DNA from: Pseudovibrio exalbescens
GTDB lineage: Bacteria > Pseudomonadota > Alphaproteobacteria > Rhizobiales > Stappiaceae
Reading direction: 5' to 3'
DNA: 64,000 bases
NCBI RefSeq assembly: GCF_028737195.1
Contig: NZ_JAQZAJ010000003.1
Location: 1-64,000 of the forward strand
Positions 1-7,802 of this stretch are shown piece after piece (within the stretch, counting starts at the first letter, position 1; the number at the start of each line of letters is the position of its first letter). The notes beneath the pieces are model-generated. The model worked only from the letters and a program-made list of their open reading frames with translations, was not told the DNA's origin and ran no database searches. The position numbers and the translations under genes are program-made.

Positions 1-681
1 GGCGCCAGATCCGCCGATCAGCGTGTCATTGTCCTCGCCACCAAAGAGCGCGTCGTCGCCCTGATTGCCGAACAGAATGTCATCGCCAGCGCCGCCATGA
101 ATTGTGTCATTCCAATTGGCTTTGCCTTTGGCTTCATGCTTGCTGCTGTCGCTGTAATCTCCGTAAAGCAGATCGTTGCCTGCCCCACCATCGATAAAGT
201 CTGAGCCAGACCCGCCCTTTACAAAGTCATTGCCGCCTTCGGTGCGGATGTCATCATTGCCCGAGTTACCTGCAATAATGTCGTCGTTTTGGCTGCCGCG
301 CATTTTATCGTTGCCACGCCCTCCGGTCGCTATGACCGGTGAGCTATACTGGACGTCGTCATTGCCTTTGCGAAGGAAGTCGATGTTATCTTCCGCTGAG
401 ACCGGCTGGCCACCAACGTCAGCGTTATCTTCGAACTTCAAAACGCCTTTTTCGAACAGCTTGGCTGTGCCACGGATGTTTAGCGTGACGATGTCGCCTT
501 CTTCTTCTCCAAGCCGTGTATCGCCAAAGAGGCCATTAACGCGCTTGCTTGAAACGCTCCCCTCTTCAAACGCAGTGTAAAGCGCATCCCACCATGCACT
601 TTGTGTGGTAAACCACTTTTCGAAAATGGTCTGGTTCTCGGTGTTAGTAAGATCGTTCGGGTTAAATTTATTCTGAGGCAT
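1..681 (-). CDS. RTX-type calcium-binding protein, N-terminal part (runs off the left edge)
   Basis: The first 227 codons of a larger protein are present; the 3' part lies beyond base 1. The ATG at 681 (MPQNKFNPND) follows a purine-rich GAGAGATGGA stretch. Residues 1-90 are acidic and have no signal peptide. From about residue 115 onward there are glycine/aspartate-rich nonapeptide repeats (GGRGNDKM, GNSGNDDI, GGAGNDLL, GGAGDDIL and similar), the parallel beta-roll that binds calcium in RTX proteins. Such proteins are normally exported by type I secretion through an uncleaved C-terminal signal, which would lie outside the window. The toxin, enzyme or adhesin activity cannot be assigned from this part. 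Confidence 0.85.
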   Translation of the reverse strand, partial: MPQNKFNPNDLTNTENQTIFEKWFTTQSAWWDALYTAFEEGSVSSKRVNGLFGDTRLGEEEGDIVTLNIRGTAKLFEKGVLKFEDNADVGGQPVSAEDNIDFLRKGNDDVQYSSPVIATGGRGNDKMRGSQNDDIIAGNSGNDDIRTEGGNDFVKGGSGSDFIDGGAGNDLLYGDYSDSSKHEAKGKANWNDTIHGGAGDDILFGNQGDDALFGGEDNDTLIGGSGA

Positions 682-875
682 AATCCATCTCTCACGTTGC
701 CACATAATGAAAACAAATTAATTCAAATTTTAATAAAATATCTTCGCGAGTCGCACAACTCCTAGTATTGGCGAGCTTCTTGCCTAAAGGAATTTCATGA
801 TCTCTTGCATCAACATCATGGAGCTGGTGAGTTAATTGGATTTGCTGGCAAAGAAGAGAGTTGGATTTGGTAAAC

Positions 876-900
876 AAAAAAGACGCCTCCCGGCGCCTTG
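876..900 (-). terminator. Rho-independent terminator downstream of tRNA-Met
   Basis: On the minus strand AAGGCGCC-GGGA-GGCGTCTT forms an 8-bp stem with one G-U pair and a 4-nt loop, and runs into a T tract. It lies 30 nt past the tRNA 3' end, so it probably ends the tRNA transcript. Confidence 0.8.
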
Positions 901-929
901 TCAGATCTCAATCTCATTTCGAAGAGAGA

Positions 930-1006
930 TGGTAGCGAGGGAGGGACTTGAACCCCCGACACGCGGATTATGATTCCGCTGCTCTAACCAACTGAGCTAC
1001 CCCGCC
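930..1006 (-). tRNA. tRNA-Met (anticodon CAT), elongator type
   Basis: Read on the minus strand, the gene starts GGCGGGGTAGCTCAG and ends with an encoded CCA (77 nt). The anticodon stem GCGGA/TCCGC closes the loop ATCATAA, giving anticodon CAT. The T arm is GGGGGTTCAAGTCCC. The pair 1-72 is G-U. The lack of initiator features (three G-C pairs in the anticodon stem next to the loop, 1-72 mismatch) argues for elongator Met. A tRNA-Ile read by lysidine-modified CAT cannot be wholly excluded by eye. Confidence 0.93.
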
Positions 1007-1390
1007 ATCCGGTGCGCTGTGTTTCGGCGTGTCGCCGTCGCGCTGTGTGAGGGGTGTATAAGGCTCTTGAGTGAACTCGTCAAGCTTTCTTCGCCAAGAT
1101 TTGTGGAAATTGCCCGGCTTGTGAAAAAACTTTTAAAAACAGCAGGTTTGCGCGGTTTTTGCCGGGTCGAGAAGTCTTGTTTGTGACCTTTTTGGACGGC
1201 CATTTGTATTCACTCCTGTGAAATTCCAGCGGCTCCGCCGTGGTGTAGGCTCACGTCTTAAAAGGCGGGCGAGTTTGTTGGACCTATCCCGGAATATCGG
1301 GCCTATTGGTCAGGTTTCTCTATGACCGGGACAGGGCTAGGCTGTCTCATGAAATGTTGAGAGGGCGCAACGCGGCGCGAGGAGGAGAAG
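1007..1390. other. Gene-free stretch between tRNA-Met and the NTF2-like gene
   Basis: It holds the tRNA promoter (minus strand) and, just before 1391, a GAGGAGAAG ribosome binding site for the plus-strand gene. I see no convincing gene. A 68-codon minus-strand frame here runs into the tRNA and overlaps the promoter. Confidence 0.6.
1055..1083 (-). promoter_or_regulatory. Sigma-70-type promoter for tRNA-Met
   Basis: On the minus strand a TTGACG -35 box and a TATACA -10 box are separated by exactly 17 bp. The predicted start lies about 40 nt upstream of the mature tRNA 5' end. Near-consensus spacing and location make this a confident call. Confidence 0.75.
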
Positions 1391-1801
1391 ATGGAAAAAT
1401 ACTCGGAGGGGCTTGAGGCATGGCTCACCGGCTTAAAGGGCGACCAAAAAGCGCAGATGTTGAACCAGTTGATTGCTGATGACTGCGTCTTCCATTCTCC
1501 AGTGGTTCATACTCCGCAAGAAGGCAAGCAGCTGACATTCATGTATCTGTATGGTGCTTCGCAAGTGTTCCTCAAAGAAGGTACATTCAAGTACACGCGC
1601 ATCATCGAACAGGGCCTTGATGCCGTTTTGGAGTTCGAGACAGAGCTCGATGGCATCCATATCAACGGCGTAGACATGATCCGCTTCAACGATGAGGGCA
1701 AGATAGCGGAGTTTAAGGTGATGTTGCGGCCGCTAAAGGCAGTTCAGAAGATACATGAGCTGATGATGGCGGAACTTGCCGCCTTCAAAAAGCCTGCCTG
1801 A
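1391..1801 (+). CDS. NTF2-like (SnoaL-fold) protein
   Basis: A 136-residue cytoplasmic protein with the size and pattern of a single SnoaL/NTF2 cone domain: an N-terminal helix, 'DDCVFHSPVV' in the first strand region, and a C-terminal strand 'MIRFNDEGKIAEFKVMLRP' that is typical of the family. These folds serve as ketosteroid isomerase-like enzymes or as small-ligand binders, and no catalytic set is clear enough to choose. A strong GAGGAGAAG ribosome binding site precedes the ATG. It is monocistronic and convergent with mnmA. Confidence 0.75.
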   Translation: MEKYSEGLEAWLTGLKGDQKAQMLNQLIADDCVFHSPVVHTPQEGKQLTFMYLYGASQVFLKEGTFKYTRIIEQGLDAVLEFETELDGIHINGVDMIRFNDEGKIAEFKVMLRPLKAVQKIHELMMAELAAFKKPA

Positions 1802-1821
1802 AAACGGGGCGCGCGCATACA

Positions 1822-1861
1822 TAAAAAGGCCGCCGAAGCGTACTGACGTTTCGGGGGCCTT
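1822..1861 (-). terminator. Terminator of mnmA (possibly bidirectional)
   Basis: AAGGCC..CCGAA and TTCGG..GGCCTT pair around a short loop. On the minus strand the hairpin ends in TTTTTAT, so it fits termination of mnmA. On the plus strand the T tract (TTGCATTTT) is weaker. Confidence 0.7.
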
Positions 1862-1881
1862 GCATTTTCTAGCTCTTCTAC

Positions 1882-3084
1882 TCAGTTTCCTGGTAGGCTC
1901 GCGGCTTCCCAGGATTTTCCAATGAGTGCCTGTAGCGCGTCTTCAGACTTCTGATCTTTCTCGGCTCTTTGGATCCAGCCACCGCCGAGGACGCGTGCGT
2001 TCTGGGTGTCTTCATCAAAGAAAACACATGCCTGACCCGGGGCGACGCCGAGCTCTCCTGCGATCAGTTCTACGGTGATCTCGTCGCCTTCCTTGCGCAC
2101 GACGGCCTCGGTTGGCGGGCGCGTGGAGCGGACCTTCGCAAAAACATTCAGGCCTTCCGCCGGAATGTCTTCAAGGTGGCCGGGGCCAATCCAGTTCACG
2201 TTGCGCAGCAAAAGCTTGTGCGTTGCAAGCGCCTCTTTGGGGCCAACGATGACGCGGCGGTTCTCAGCGTCCAGATGAACCACATAAAGCGGCTCGCCAG
2301 TGGAAACGCCGATGCCACGGCGCTGACCGATGGTAAAATGAATGATGCCTTCATGTTGGCCGAGGACGCGGCCATCTACATGCACAATCTCGCCTGGATC
2401 CGCTGCGTGCGGCCGAAGGCGTGCGATAACATCCGTGTACCGGCCTTGTGGAACGAAGCAAATGTCCTGGCTGTCGTGCTTGTCGGCAACGGCCAGACCG
2501 AACTCTTCTGCCAACTTCCGTACCTCAGGCTTTGTCATTCCACCTAGAGGGAAGCGGATGAAGTCCAGCTGTTCCTGTGTGGTTGCGAACAGGAAGTAGC
2601 TCTGGTCACGGTCCAGATCGACCGGGCGGAACATGGCGTTGCGGTTGCCTTCCAGCTGGGTGCGCACATAGTGGCCGGTGACCAGCACGTCAGCGCCAAG
2701 ATCCTTAGCTGTTTCCAGCAGGTCCTTGAACTTTACTGTCTGATTGCACGTGACACAGGGAATAGGCGTTTCACCGTTGATGTAGCTGTCGGCGAAGCGC
2801 TCAATCACCTGTTCTCTGAAGCGAGATTCATAATCCAACACGTAGTGAGGGATGTTCAGGCTCTCTGCCACGCGGCGTGCGTCATGGATGTCTTGCCCCG
2901 CGCAACAGGCGCCTTTTTTCTGAACTGCCTCGCCGTGGTCATAGAGCTGCAGGGTGACGCCGATCACGTCATAACCTTCGCGCTTCATCAAGCCTGCTAC
3001 GACTGACGAGTCCACGCCTCCAGACATGGCAACAACCACCCGAGTGTCTTCCGGACGCCCGGGCAGGCCGAGACTGTTAAGCAT
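1882..3084 (-). CDS. mnmA: tRNA-uridine 2-sulfurtransferase MnmA
   Basis: This 400-residue enzyme would thiolate U34 at position 2 in tRNA-Lys, -Glu and -Gln using ATP and a sulfur relay. The PP-loop SGGVDSS is at residues 21-27. The two catalytic cysteines are visible: C113 in 'TCNQTVKF' (nucleophile) and C209 in 'SQDICFVP' (persulfide carrier). The central tRNA-binding part and the C-terminal beta-barrel give normal family length. It is transcribed alone, with a terminator behind it. Confidence 0.97.
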   Translation of the reverse strand: MLNSLGLPGRPEDTRVVVAMSGGVDSSVVAGLMKREGYDVIGVTLQLYDHGEAVQKKGACCAGQDIHDARRVAESLNIPHYVLDYESRFREQVIERFADSYINGETPIPCVTCNQTVKFKDLLETAKDLGADVLVTGHYVRTQLEGNRNAMFRPVDLDRDQSYFLFATTQEQLDFIRFPLGGMTKPEVRKLAEEFGLAVADKHDSQDICFVPQGRYTDVIARLRPHAADPGEIVHVDGRVLGQHEGIIHFTIGQRRGIGVSTGEPLYVVHLDAENRRVIVGPKEALATHKLLLRNVNWIGPGHLEDIPAEGLNVFAKVRSTRPPTEAVVRKEGDEITVELIAGELGVAPGQACVFFDEDTQNARVLGGGWIQRAEKDQKSEDALQALIGKSWEAASLPGN

Positions 3085-3446
3085 TTCGCGACTGACCTTC
3101 TATTGTTTTCCAGCGGATCAAGCGCTTGCGGCGGCTCGATCTCGTTGGTGCGCATATGGCAATTGTTGGATTTTTTCTCAAGCCCGATTGCTTCAGCAAA
3201 CGGCTACCGAATTTGTAGGGGACTATACTCAAGTTTCCAATGGATGCCAATCACAGTTGTTTGGTCCGATGGAAAAGCTTGCCTAGTTGCCGTGCGCGCT
3301 CGGCATATTCTGCCTCAAGCCACAGATGTGAGGTTTGTTACAGTTTATTAAATTGCTGAATTTATTGAATTTTTACAACTTTCTTGGTCTGGCCCGTTGC
3401 TTGCTTGAAGGGGTGCGGAATTGTGTCTTCAGGCTCAGAGGAATGA
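3085..3446. other. Divergent intergenic region mnmA / fliK
   Basis: 362 bp between two divergent genes. It is AT-rich around 3345-3380 and holds the sigma-54 element at 3390-3405. Short plus-strand frames here have no good ribosome binding site. The enhancer sites that FlbD would need are not recognisable to me by eye. Confidence 0.5.
3390..3405 (+). promoter_or_regulatory. Sigma-54 (-24/-12) promoter of fliK-flgD
   Basis: TGGCCC-GTTGC-TTGCT matches the sigma-54 consensus TGGCAC-N5-TTGCW at all but one base. The invariant GG (3391-3392) and GC (3403-3404) are exactly 10 bp apart. Transcription should start near 3416, about 30 nt before the fliK ATG. The FlbD gene in the same cluster encodes the sigma-54 activator type needed. 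Confidence 0.75.
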
Positions 3447-6113
3447 ATGGCCGGTGCTATCCAGCTTGATCCGTCAGCGATCAGTCTAACATCAGCAAAG
3501 AGCGTGCTTTCAGGCACGGCTTCTGGCGCGGCTGGGCAACCTGCTGGTGTGCAAGGGGTCTTTGCTGCCCTTTTGCAGGCTCAAGCAAGTCCGGATGGTG
3601 TTGAGCTACCGCATGCTGGGAAAGAGGCTCAAGCTTTGCCTGTCAGGCAGGCGGGTGAAGGCGGCGGCGAGTTCCTTCAATCACTGTCTCAACAAGAAGA
3701 AGTGCAGACGGTTGCTCCCGGTTTTGACGAAGTGGCAGCCGCATCCCCATTCCTGCAATTGGCTTCAGTCGATCAGGTCCCTGCAGCTTCCGTTGGAGGC
3801 GATGGCACTCAATCAACCACAATCAACCCAAATGCGCTCTTGCCGGTATCCGGGGAGATTTCTCAAGCGGCCCTGCTTCGTGGGCTTTCCAATCGTACTT
3901 CGGGTGTTGAAGCTGCTGTTGGTGTCGAGACGTCGTTGGTTGGGCCTCCTCAGTCGCCCGGAGGTGATATTGGGGCGGACGATCTTGCCCAGACTTTGAG
4001 CGCCCAACAGGCAGCTACTCAGTCCGCAGCGGCTGATCTCCTTTCCGGTATTCCTCCGTCGAGTTCCGTCGATGGTGAGTTGCTCTCGCCGCCGATCTTG
4101 CCGAGCGCAGCCAACACATCGAAAGGTGCTGTAGAGCTTGACCCCGCGCCTGTGTTCAAAGGGGCAGGAAAGGCTAGTGAAAATGTTGAGCCGGCGGCTT
4201 CATTAAAGAATGCGCCGCAGGTTCAGTCAGCTTCTTCTCAGGTTTCGGAGGTGGCCGAAAGGGAACTCAAGACGCCGCGGTTCTTCGACGATCCTCAGTT
4301 GCGCGCTGCCCTTGAAGGCAAGCAATCACCCAAGGCAATGGCAGAGATGTCCCTTCTGCGAGGGGCTGCTGATCTCAGCGCGCCGAAGGTGATGACGGTA
4401 CCTCAGCAGCAAGTTGATGGCTCGGCGGGGGCGCACAAAGACGGCGCGAGGGTACTAGCAGCCGCCCAGCATACAGCTCAAAGTTCTTCGAATGCTATAA
4501 GAGTAGAGGCGTTGCCTCACTCTCAAAGCGGAAACGCTTCGTCCCTTGGGGCGTTTGAAAAGGCATCTGCGTCACGGCCTGTTTCAGAAGCGGCTCAGGT
4601 TTCAGTCCGCAAGGGCGCGGAGGTGGCTCAGCAGGTGCAGGTCTCCACTGCAAACCCTGCTAACACTGCCAACAGCGCTGTTGCGAAGCCTGAGGGTAGC
4701 CCGCGTTCAGCGGCAATGCCAGCTACTGAAGCGCCTGTGAACACGGGGCAAGCCAAGGGAGCCGTTGAAGTTCAGGGCGCGCGTTCTGTTCCGACTTCGG
4801 GAACCATTGAGGCGAGTGTAGCCTCGGGTGCTGCCCCCGGTACTGCCAAGGTTTCGCTGGACTTGGATCAGGCAAGGCAGGCGTCCTCTCAACGGTCGCT
4901 TTCGCAGCTTGCCGTTGCCGGTACGGTCGAAATTGACGCCGTAGATGTTGAGAGGCTGCCATCAAGCATCGCGAAAACCACAAGTGAAGTGGCGGGTGGC
5001 GTTTCAGCGGAACGAGGTACCGGTGCCGCTCAGTCTGGAGCTGCGCCCAATTCTCAGAGTGGTTCATCCGCGCCGCAGCAGGTTGCCGCCCAGCGGAGCG
5101 TGACCGACATTTTGTTGGCGCAGGAGGCGGAGCAGGCGCAGATGCAGCTTGGCGATAGCGCTCAGGCCGCCAAAACTCAGGTAACAAATGAAGCTGGGGC
5201 CCAAAAGTCCCAGAACAACGCTGCTCAAGCGGTTGCGCAAATCGCTGTGCCAGTGGTTCCTCAGCAGAACAGCAGCAAGCCGCGCTTGTTGCCGATCAAC
5301 CTGTTCTCAAGTGGGCAGGCTGAGGCGGTTGATCCAACTGCGAGTGCTGATGATGCCATGCTCTCGGATGGGGTTGTATCTGGGGGCACTGCCGCGCGCA
5401 GCGCAGGGTCGAGCACCAACGTCATGCCAGGCATGGGAGCGAACACTTCCGCTGGGCTGCCGTCCGCGAACGTCGGATCCAACGCCGGTCAGGCCACAGC
5501 GGGCAGCGCTTTGGCAGGCGGTGAGCCCTTGCTCTTCAATCAAGCATTGGCCATGGGCGATGAAGGTCTCGTGGGAGATGATGGCGAGGTCTTGGACGAG
5601 GCGCTTGGTGTGACACTCTCCGGAGGTACGACCAGCTCTGCCAGTAGTGCTGCCATTTCCTCGGCGATGATACGTGATGGGGCGCGTCATGTTGCCCAAA
5701 GCGCGATCCCTTCCATCGTCATGCAGGCGCAAAGCGGCAACAAACGTTTTGAGATCCGAATGGATCCACCAGAGCTGGGCAAGATTGATGTGTCTCTCGA
5801 GTTCAAGAAGGACGGTTCTGTTCGGGCGCATCTGACTGTGGATCGGCCGGAAACGCTGGACCTCTTTATGCGTGATCAACGCACACTTGAGCGCGCGCTG
5901 GCAGAAGCAGGGTTTGATACCAGCAGTGAAGGGGCGTTGCAATTTTCCCTCAGGGGCGAGCAGGGCAACGGTCAAAGTGATCAAAATGGATCTCACGGGC
6001 AGTCTTCGCAGCCCGGACAGATCCCAGAAGGTGGCGGCGTTGACGAAACGCTGGCTGCCGCATCCAAAGCATACAGCAGCACCGCATCTGGTGCGCTAGA
6101 CATCTCCGTTTAA
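3447..6113 (+). CDS. fliK: Flagellar hook-length control protein FliK
   Basis: FliK is exported by the flagellar type III apparatus, measures hook length and switches FlhB specificity to filament substrates. The 888-residue protein is almost entirely low-complexity Ala/Gln/Ser/Val sequence, as expected for the secreted ruler part. The conserved hook-length domain is near the C-terminus (about 755-835), with 'MDPPELGKIDVSLEF' and 'LFMRDQRTLERALAEAGF'. It is long for the family. The ATG has AGAGGA upstream. flgD follows after 28 bp, so the two probably share the sigma-54 promoter. Confidence 0.93.
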   Translation: MAGAIQLDPSAISLTSAKSVLSGTASGAAGQPAGVQGVFAALLQAQASPDGVELPHAGKEAQALPVRQAGEGGGEFLQSLSQQEEVQTVAPGFDEVAAASPFLQLASVDQVPAASVGGDGTQSTTINPNALLPVSGEISQAALLRGLSNRTSGVEAAVGVETSLVGPPQSPGGDIGADDLAQTLSAQQAATQSAAADLLSGIPPSSSVDGELLSPPILPSAANTSKGAVELDPAPVFKGAGKASENVEPAASLKNAPQVQSASSQVSEVAERELKTPRFFDDPQLRAALEGKQSPKAMAEMSLLRGAADLSAPKVMTVPQQQVDGSAGAHKDGARVLAAAQHTAQSSSNAIRVEALPHSQSGNASSLGAFEKASASRPVSEAAQVSVRKGAEVAQQVQVSTANPANTANSAVAKPEGSPRSAAMPATEAPVNTGQAKGAVEVQGARSVPTSGTIEASVASGAAPGTAKVSLDLDQARQASSQRSLSQLAVAGTVEIDAVDVERLPSSIAKTTSEVAGGVSAERGTGAAQSGAAPNSQSGSSAPQQVAAQRSVTDILLAQEAEQAQMQLGDSAQAAKTQVTNEAGAQKSQNNAAQAVAQIAVPVVPQQNSSKPRLLPINLFSSGQAEAVDPTASADDAMLSDGVVSGGTAARSAGSSTNVMPGMGANTSAGLPSANVGSNAGQATAGSALAGGEPLLFNQALAMGDEGLVGDDGEVLDEALGVTLSGGTTSSASSAAISSAMIRDGARHVAQSAIPSIVMQAQSGNKRFEIRMDPPELGKIDVSLEFKKDGSVRAHLTVDRPETLDLFMRDQRTLERALAEAGFDTSSEGALQFSLRGEQGNGQSDQNGSHGQSSQPGQIPEGGGVDETLAAASKAYSSTASGALDISV

Positions 6114-6141
6114 GCCGCAGGCAAAGTGAAGGGCATACCCA

Positions 6142-6801
6142 ATGAGCACCATTTCAGATCTGGCTTCCGCGGGCTCTTCAAGCGCGCAAAACAATGCAGC
6201 GAGCCAGTCAATCAGCGCAAACTATGATCTGTTCATGTCCATGCTGACGACTCAGTTGCAGAATCAGGACCCGTTGGATCCCCTCGATTCCGCGCAGTAC
6301 ACGGAACAGCTGGTTCAATATACGCAGGTTGAGCAACAAATTCAGCAGAATGAAAATTTGGACCAGCTTCTGGTTCAAATGAAAACGCAAAATGCAAGTC
6401 AGTTTGTTGGCTACATCGGCAACGAAGTTACCGCCTTGGGGGACAAGGCGATTCTGGTTGATGATGAAGCGAAGTGGACATACGTCGCACCTCAAGACGG
6501 CAAAGCGCAGATCGAGATCAAGAACTCCGAGGGCGCTGTTGTGTACCGCGAGGAAGTCGACATTAAAGAGGGCGATGGCACCTATAAATGGGAGGGAACC
6601 ACGGAGTCTGGCAGCAAGGCAGCCGACGGGGTCTACAGCATTTCCATGACAATGCAGAACGAACTCAACCAGCCGTTTGAAGTTTCTACTAACATTACGG
6701 GGGTTGTCACTGAGGTTGACTTCACTCAGGGAGAGGTAGTGCTGCGCTTGGGCGATCTTGAAGTCCCTGTGAGTGACATTACCAAAGTAAAGCAAGTATA
6801 A
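6142..6801 (+). CDS. flgD: Flagellar hook assembly (cap) protein FlgD
   Basis: FlgD caps the growing hook and directs FlgE polymerisation. The 219-residue protein has the diagnostic N-terminal segment 'LTTQLQNQDPLDPLDS' then 'QYTEQLVQYTQVEQQ' (about residues 36-65). The C-terminal half carries the FlgD Ig-like/tudor-like domain (about 75-215, including 'DGVYSISM'). It follows fliK closely and is probably co-transcribed. The FlgE gene that would complete the hook set is not in the window. Confidence 0.95.
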   Translation: MSTISDLASAGSSSAQNNAASQSISANYDLFMSMLTTQLQNQDPLDPLDSAQYTEQLVQYTQVEQQIQQNENLDQLLVQMKTQNASQFVGYIGNEVTALGDKAILVDDEAKWTYVAPQDGKAQIEIKNSEGAVVYREEVDIKEGDGTYKWEGTTESGSKAADGVYSISMTMQNELNQPFEVSTNITGVVTEVDFTQGEVVLRLGDLEVPVSDITKVKQV

Positions 6802-6928
6802 TCGTGGTTAATATCCACTATGAATTTCAGTAATGAATCTTACCGAAATCTCACCGGCTGTTTAGGTAATTTTTAAAGCCCTTCGTCTACTCTCATTCCA
6901 ACTTGGTCATGGTTTGTGTGAGAGTAGA

Positions 6929-7204
6929 ATGACCGAACAAGTACGTTCACGAGTAAAATACGTCATCGGCCCCGATGGGAGTCCTTTGACGATCGCCGAC
7001 CTTCCTCCAGCGACGACAAAGCGCTGGGTGATCCGTCGTAAGGCAGAGGTTGTTGCTGCAGTTCGCGGCGGCCTCTTATCGTTAGACGAGGCTTGTCAGC
7101 GATACACTTTGACGGTGGAAGAGTTCCTTTCCTGGCAGAGCTCAATTGAAAGGCATGGTCTGGCTGGCCTCAGGGCCACCCGCATTCAAGACTATCGCAA
7201 CTAA
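6929..7204 (+). CDS. sciP: CtrA inhibitor SciP (DUF1153 family)
   Basis: SciP is a small helix-turn-helix-like protein that, in Caulobacter, binds CtrA at its promoters and stops it recruiting RNA polymerase. The 91-residue product has the conserved block 'YVIGPDGSPLTIADLPP' followed by 'KRWVIRRKAEVVAAVRGGLL' and 'YTLTVEEFLSWQ'. I chose ATG 6929, which gives the usual length, over an upstream in-frame TTG at 6914. It lies between flgD and the fliF operon, beside a CtrA box. Confidence 0.95.
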   Translation: MTEQVRSRVKYVIGPDGSPLTIADLPPATTKRWVIRRKAEVVAAVRGGLLSLDEACQRYTLTVEEFLSWQSSIERHGLAGLRATRIQDYRN

Positions 7205-7265
7205 AATAATGAGACTGCTTGTCCGTCTGGGAGGCTTCATCAGGTGGACGTAACAACAAGAGATC

Positions 7266-7298
7266 ACCCTCGCCATTCGGCGGGGGTTTCTTTTCCCT
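7266..7298 (+). terminator. Rho-independent terminator after sciP
   Basis: ACCCTCGCC-ATTC-GGCGGGGGT forms a 9-bp stem with one wobble pair and is followed by TTCTTTTCCCTTTT. It separates sciP from the fliF operon. Confidence 0.75.
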
Positions 7299-7426
7299 TT
7301 TATTTCTCGGTTTAGGCTGAAGCCTGTTGCCCCTGTGCACAGGTCATGGATTTGGCACTATAACGCACGCCCGACCGGCAAACCGAGAGCGGCCTGCCCG
7401 CCGCTTCATACACTTCTCAACGAACA

Positions 7427-7588
7427 ATGTTACGGGATCGCTTGTCTCAGCTTCGCCATATGCAGATGGCGGAAATGGGGCGGCAATTGGCCGTTCGCGC
7501 TGATTTGGTTGCGGTGCTGGCAAAATACGCGTTAACCGAGATTACCAAAAAACTAACGTTTTTCCTGACGCCTAGAGGATTTATCTAG
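7427..7588 (+). CDS. Possible 53-residue small protein upstream of fliF
   Basis: An ATG-initiated frame encodes MLRDRLSQLRHMQMAEMG and continues to '..LAKYALTEITKKLTFF' and a TAG stop. The sequence is predicted helical and mildly basic, with codons resembling the neighbours. The frame is open upstream to 7364. No good ribosome binding site precedes the ATG. It may be a real small gene, a remnant, or chance. I do not recognise it. Confidence 0.25.
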   Translation: MLRDRLSQLRHMQMAEMGRQLAVRADLVAVLAKYALTEITKKLTFFLTPRGFI

Positions 7589-7681
7589 GTAAAATTTTCA
7601 CAAACATTTGGATAAGCTGTTAGGCGAAACGGCAGATTCTGGCCAAATCAGGGCGATGTAGGGCAAAGTCACAAAGTGGCG

Positions 7682-7696
7682 TTAAGGATTTGTTAA
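7682..7696 (+). promoter_or_regulatory. CtrA binding box upstream of the fliF operon
   Basis: TTAA-GGATTTG-TTAA followed by CC matches the full CtrA consensus TTAA-N7-TTAAC. It lies 106 bp upstream of the chosen fliF start, in the position where CtrA activates the fliF operon of Caulobacter. The match is direct; binding is inferred. Confidence 0.8.
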
Positions 7697-7802
7697 CCAC
7701 ATTGGCGGCAATTTTTGCCCAGTAGATAGCCGCAGGGGCATTCGATTTTAGTAGCGGTTGTTAACTATTAGGGGCAGCGATCCTGGGCGTGGGGCAAAAT
7801 AC

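Larger units (their letters stand above)
7205..7802. other. Long intergenic region between sciP and fliF
   Basis: About 600 bp. It holds the sciP terminator (7266-7298), a possible 53-codon ORF (7427-7588), and an AT-rich promoter area with a perfect CtrA box (7682-7696) 106 bp before the fliF start. A CTAGGTAA octamer is at 7585-7592. Confidence 0.6.

Noticed and set aside
997-1203. 68-codon minus-strand frame with AGGAG before its ATG
   Set aside because: It reads through the tRNA-Met promoter and ends inside the tRNA; the promoter and tRNA explain the sequence better.
1969-2547. 192-codon plus-strand frame across mnmA
   Set aside because: Antisense to the well-supported mnmA gene; no domain recognised.
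7353-7366. TGGCAC..CGC resembling a sigma-54 element
   Set aside because: The GG to GC distance is 9 bp instead of the invariant 10, so it cannot be a proper -24/-12 element.
7335-7535. 66-codon plus-strand frame in the sciP-fliF gap
   Set aside because: Trp/Arg/Cys-rich, GTG start without ribosome binding site; a different frame (7427-7588) looks more protein-like.
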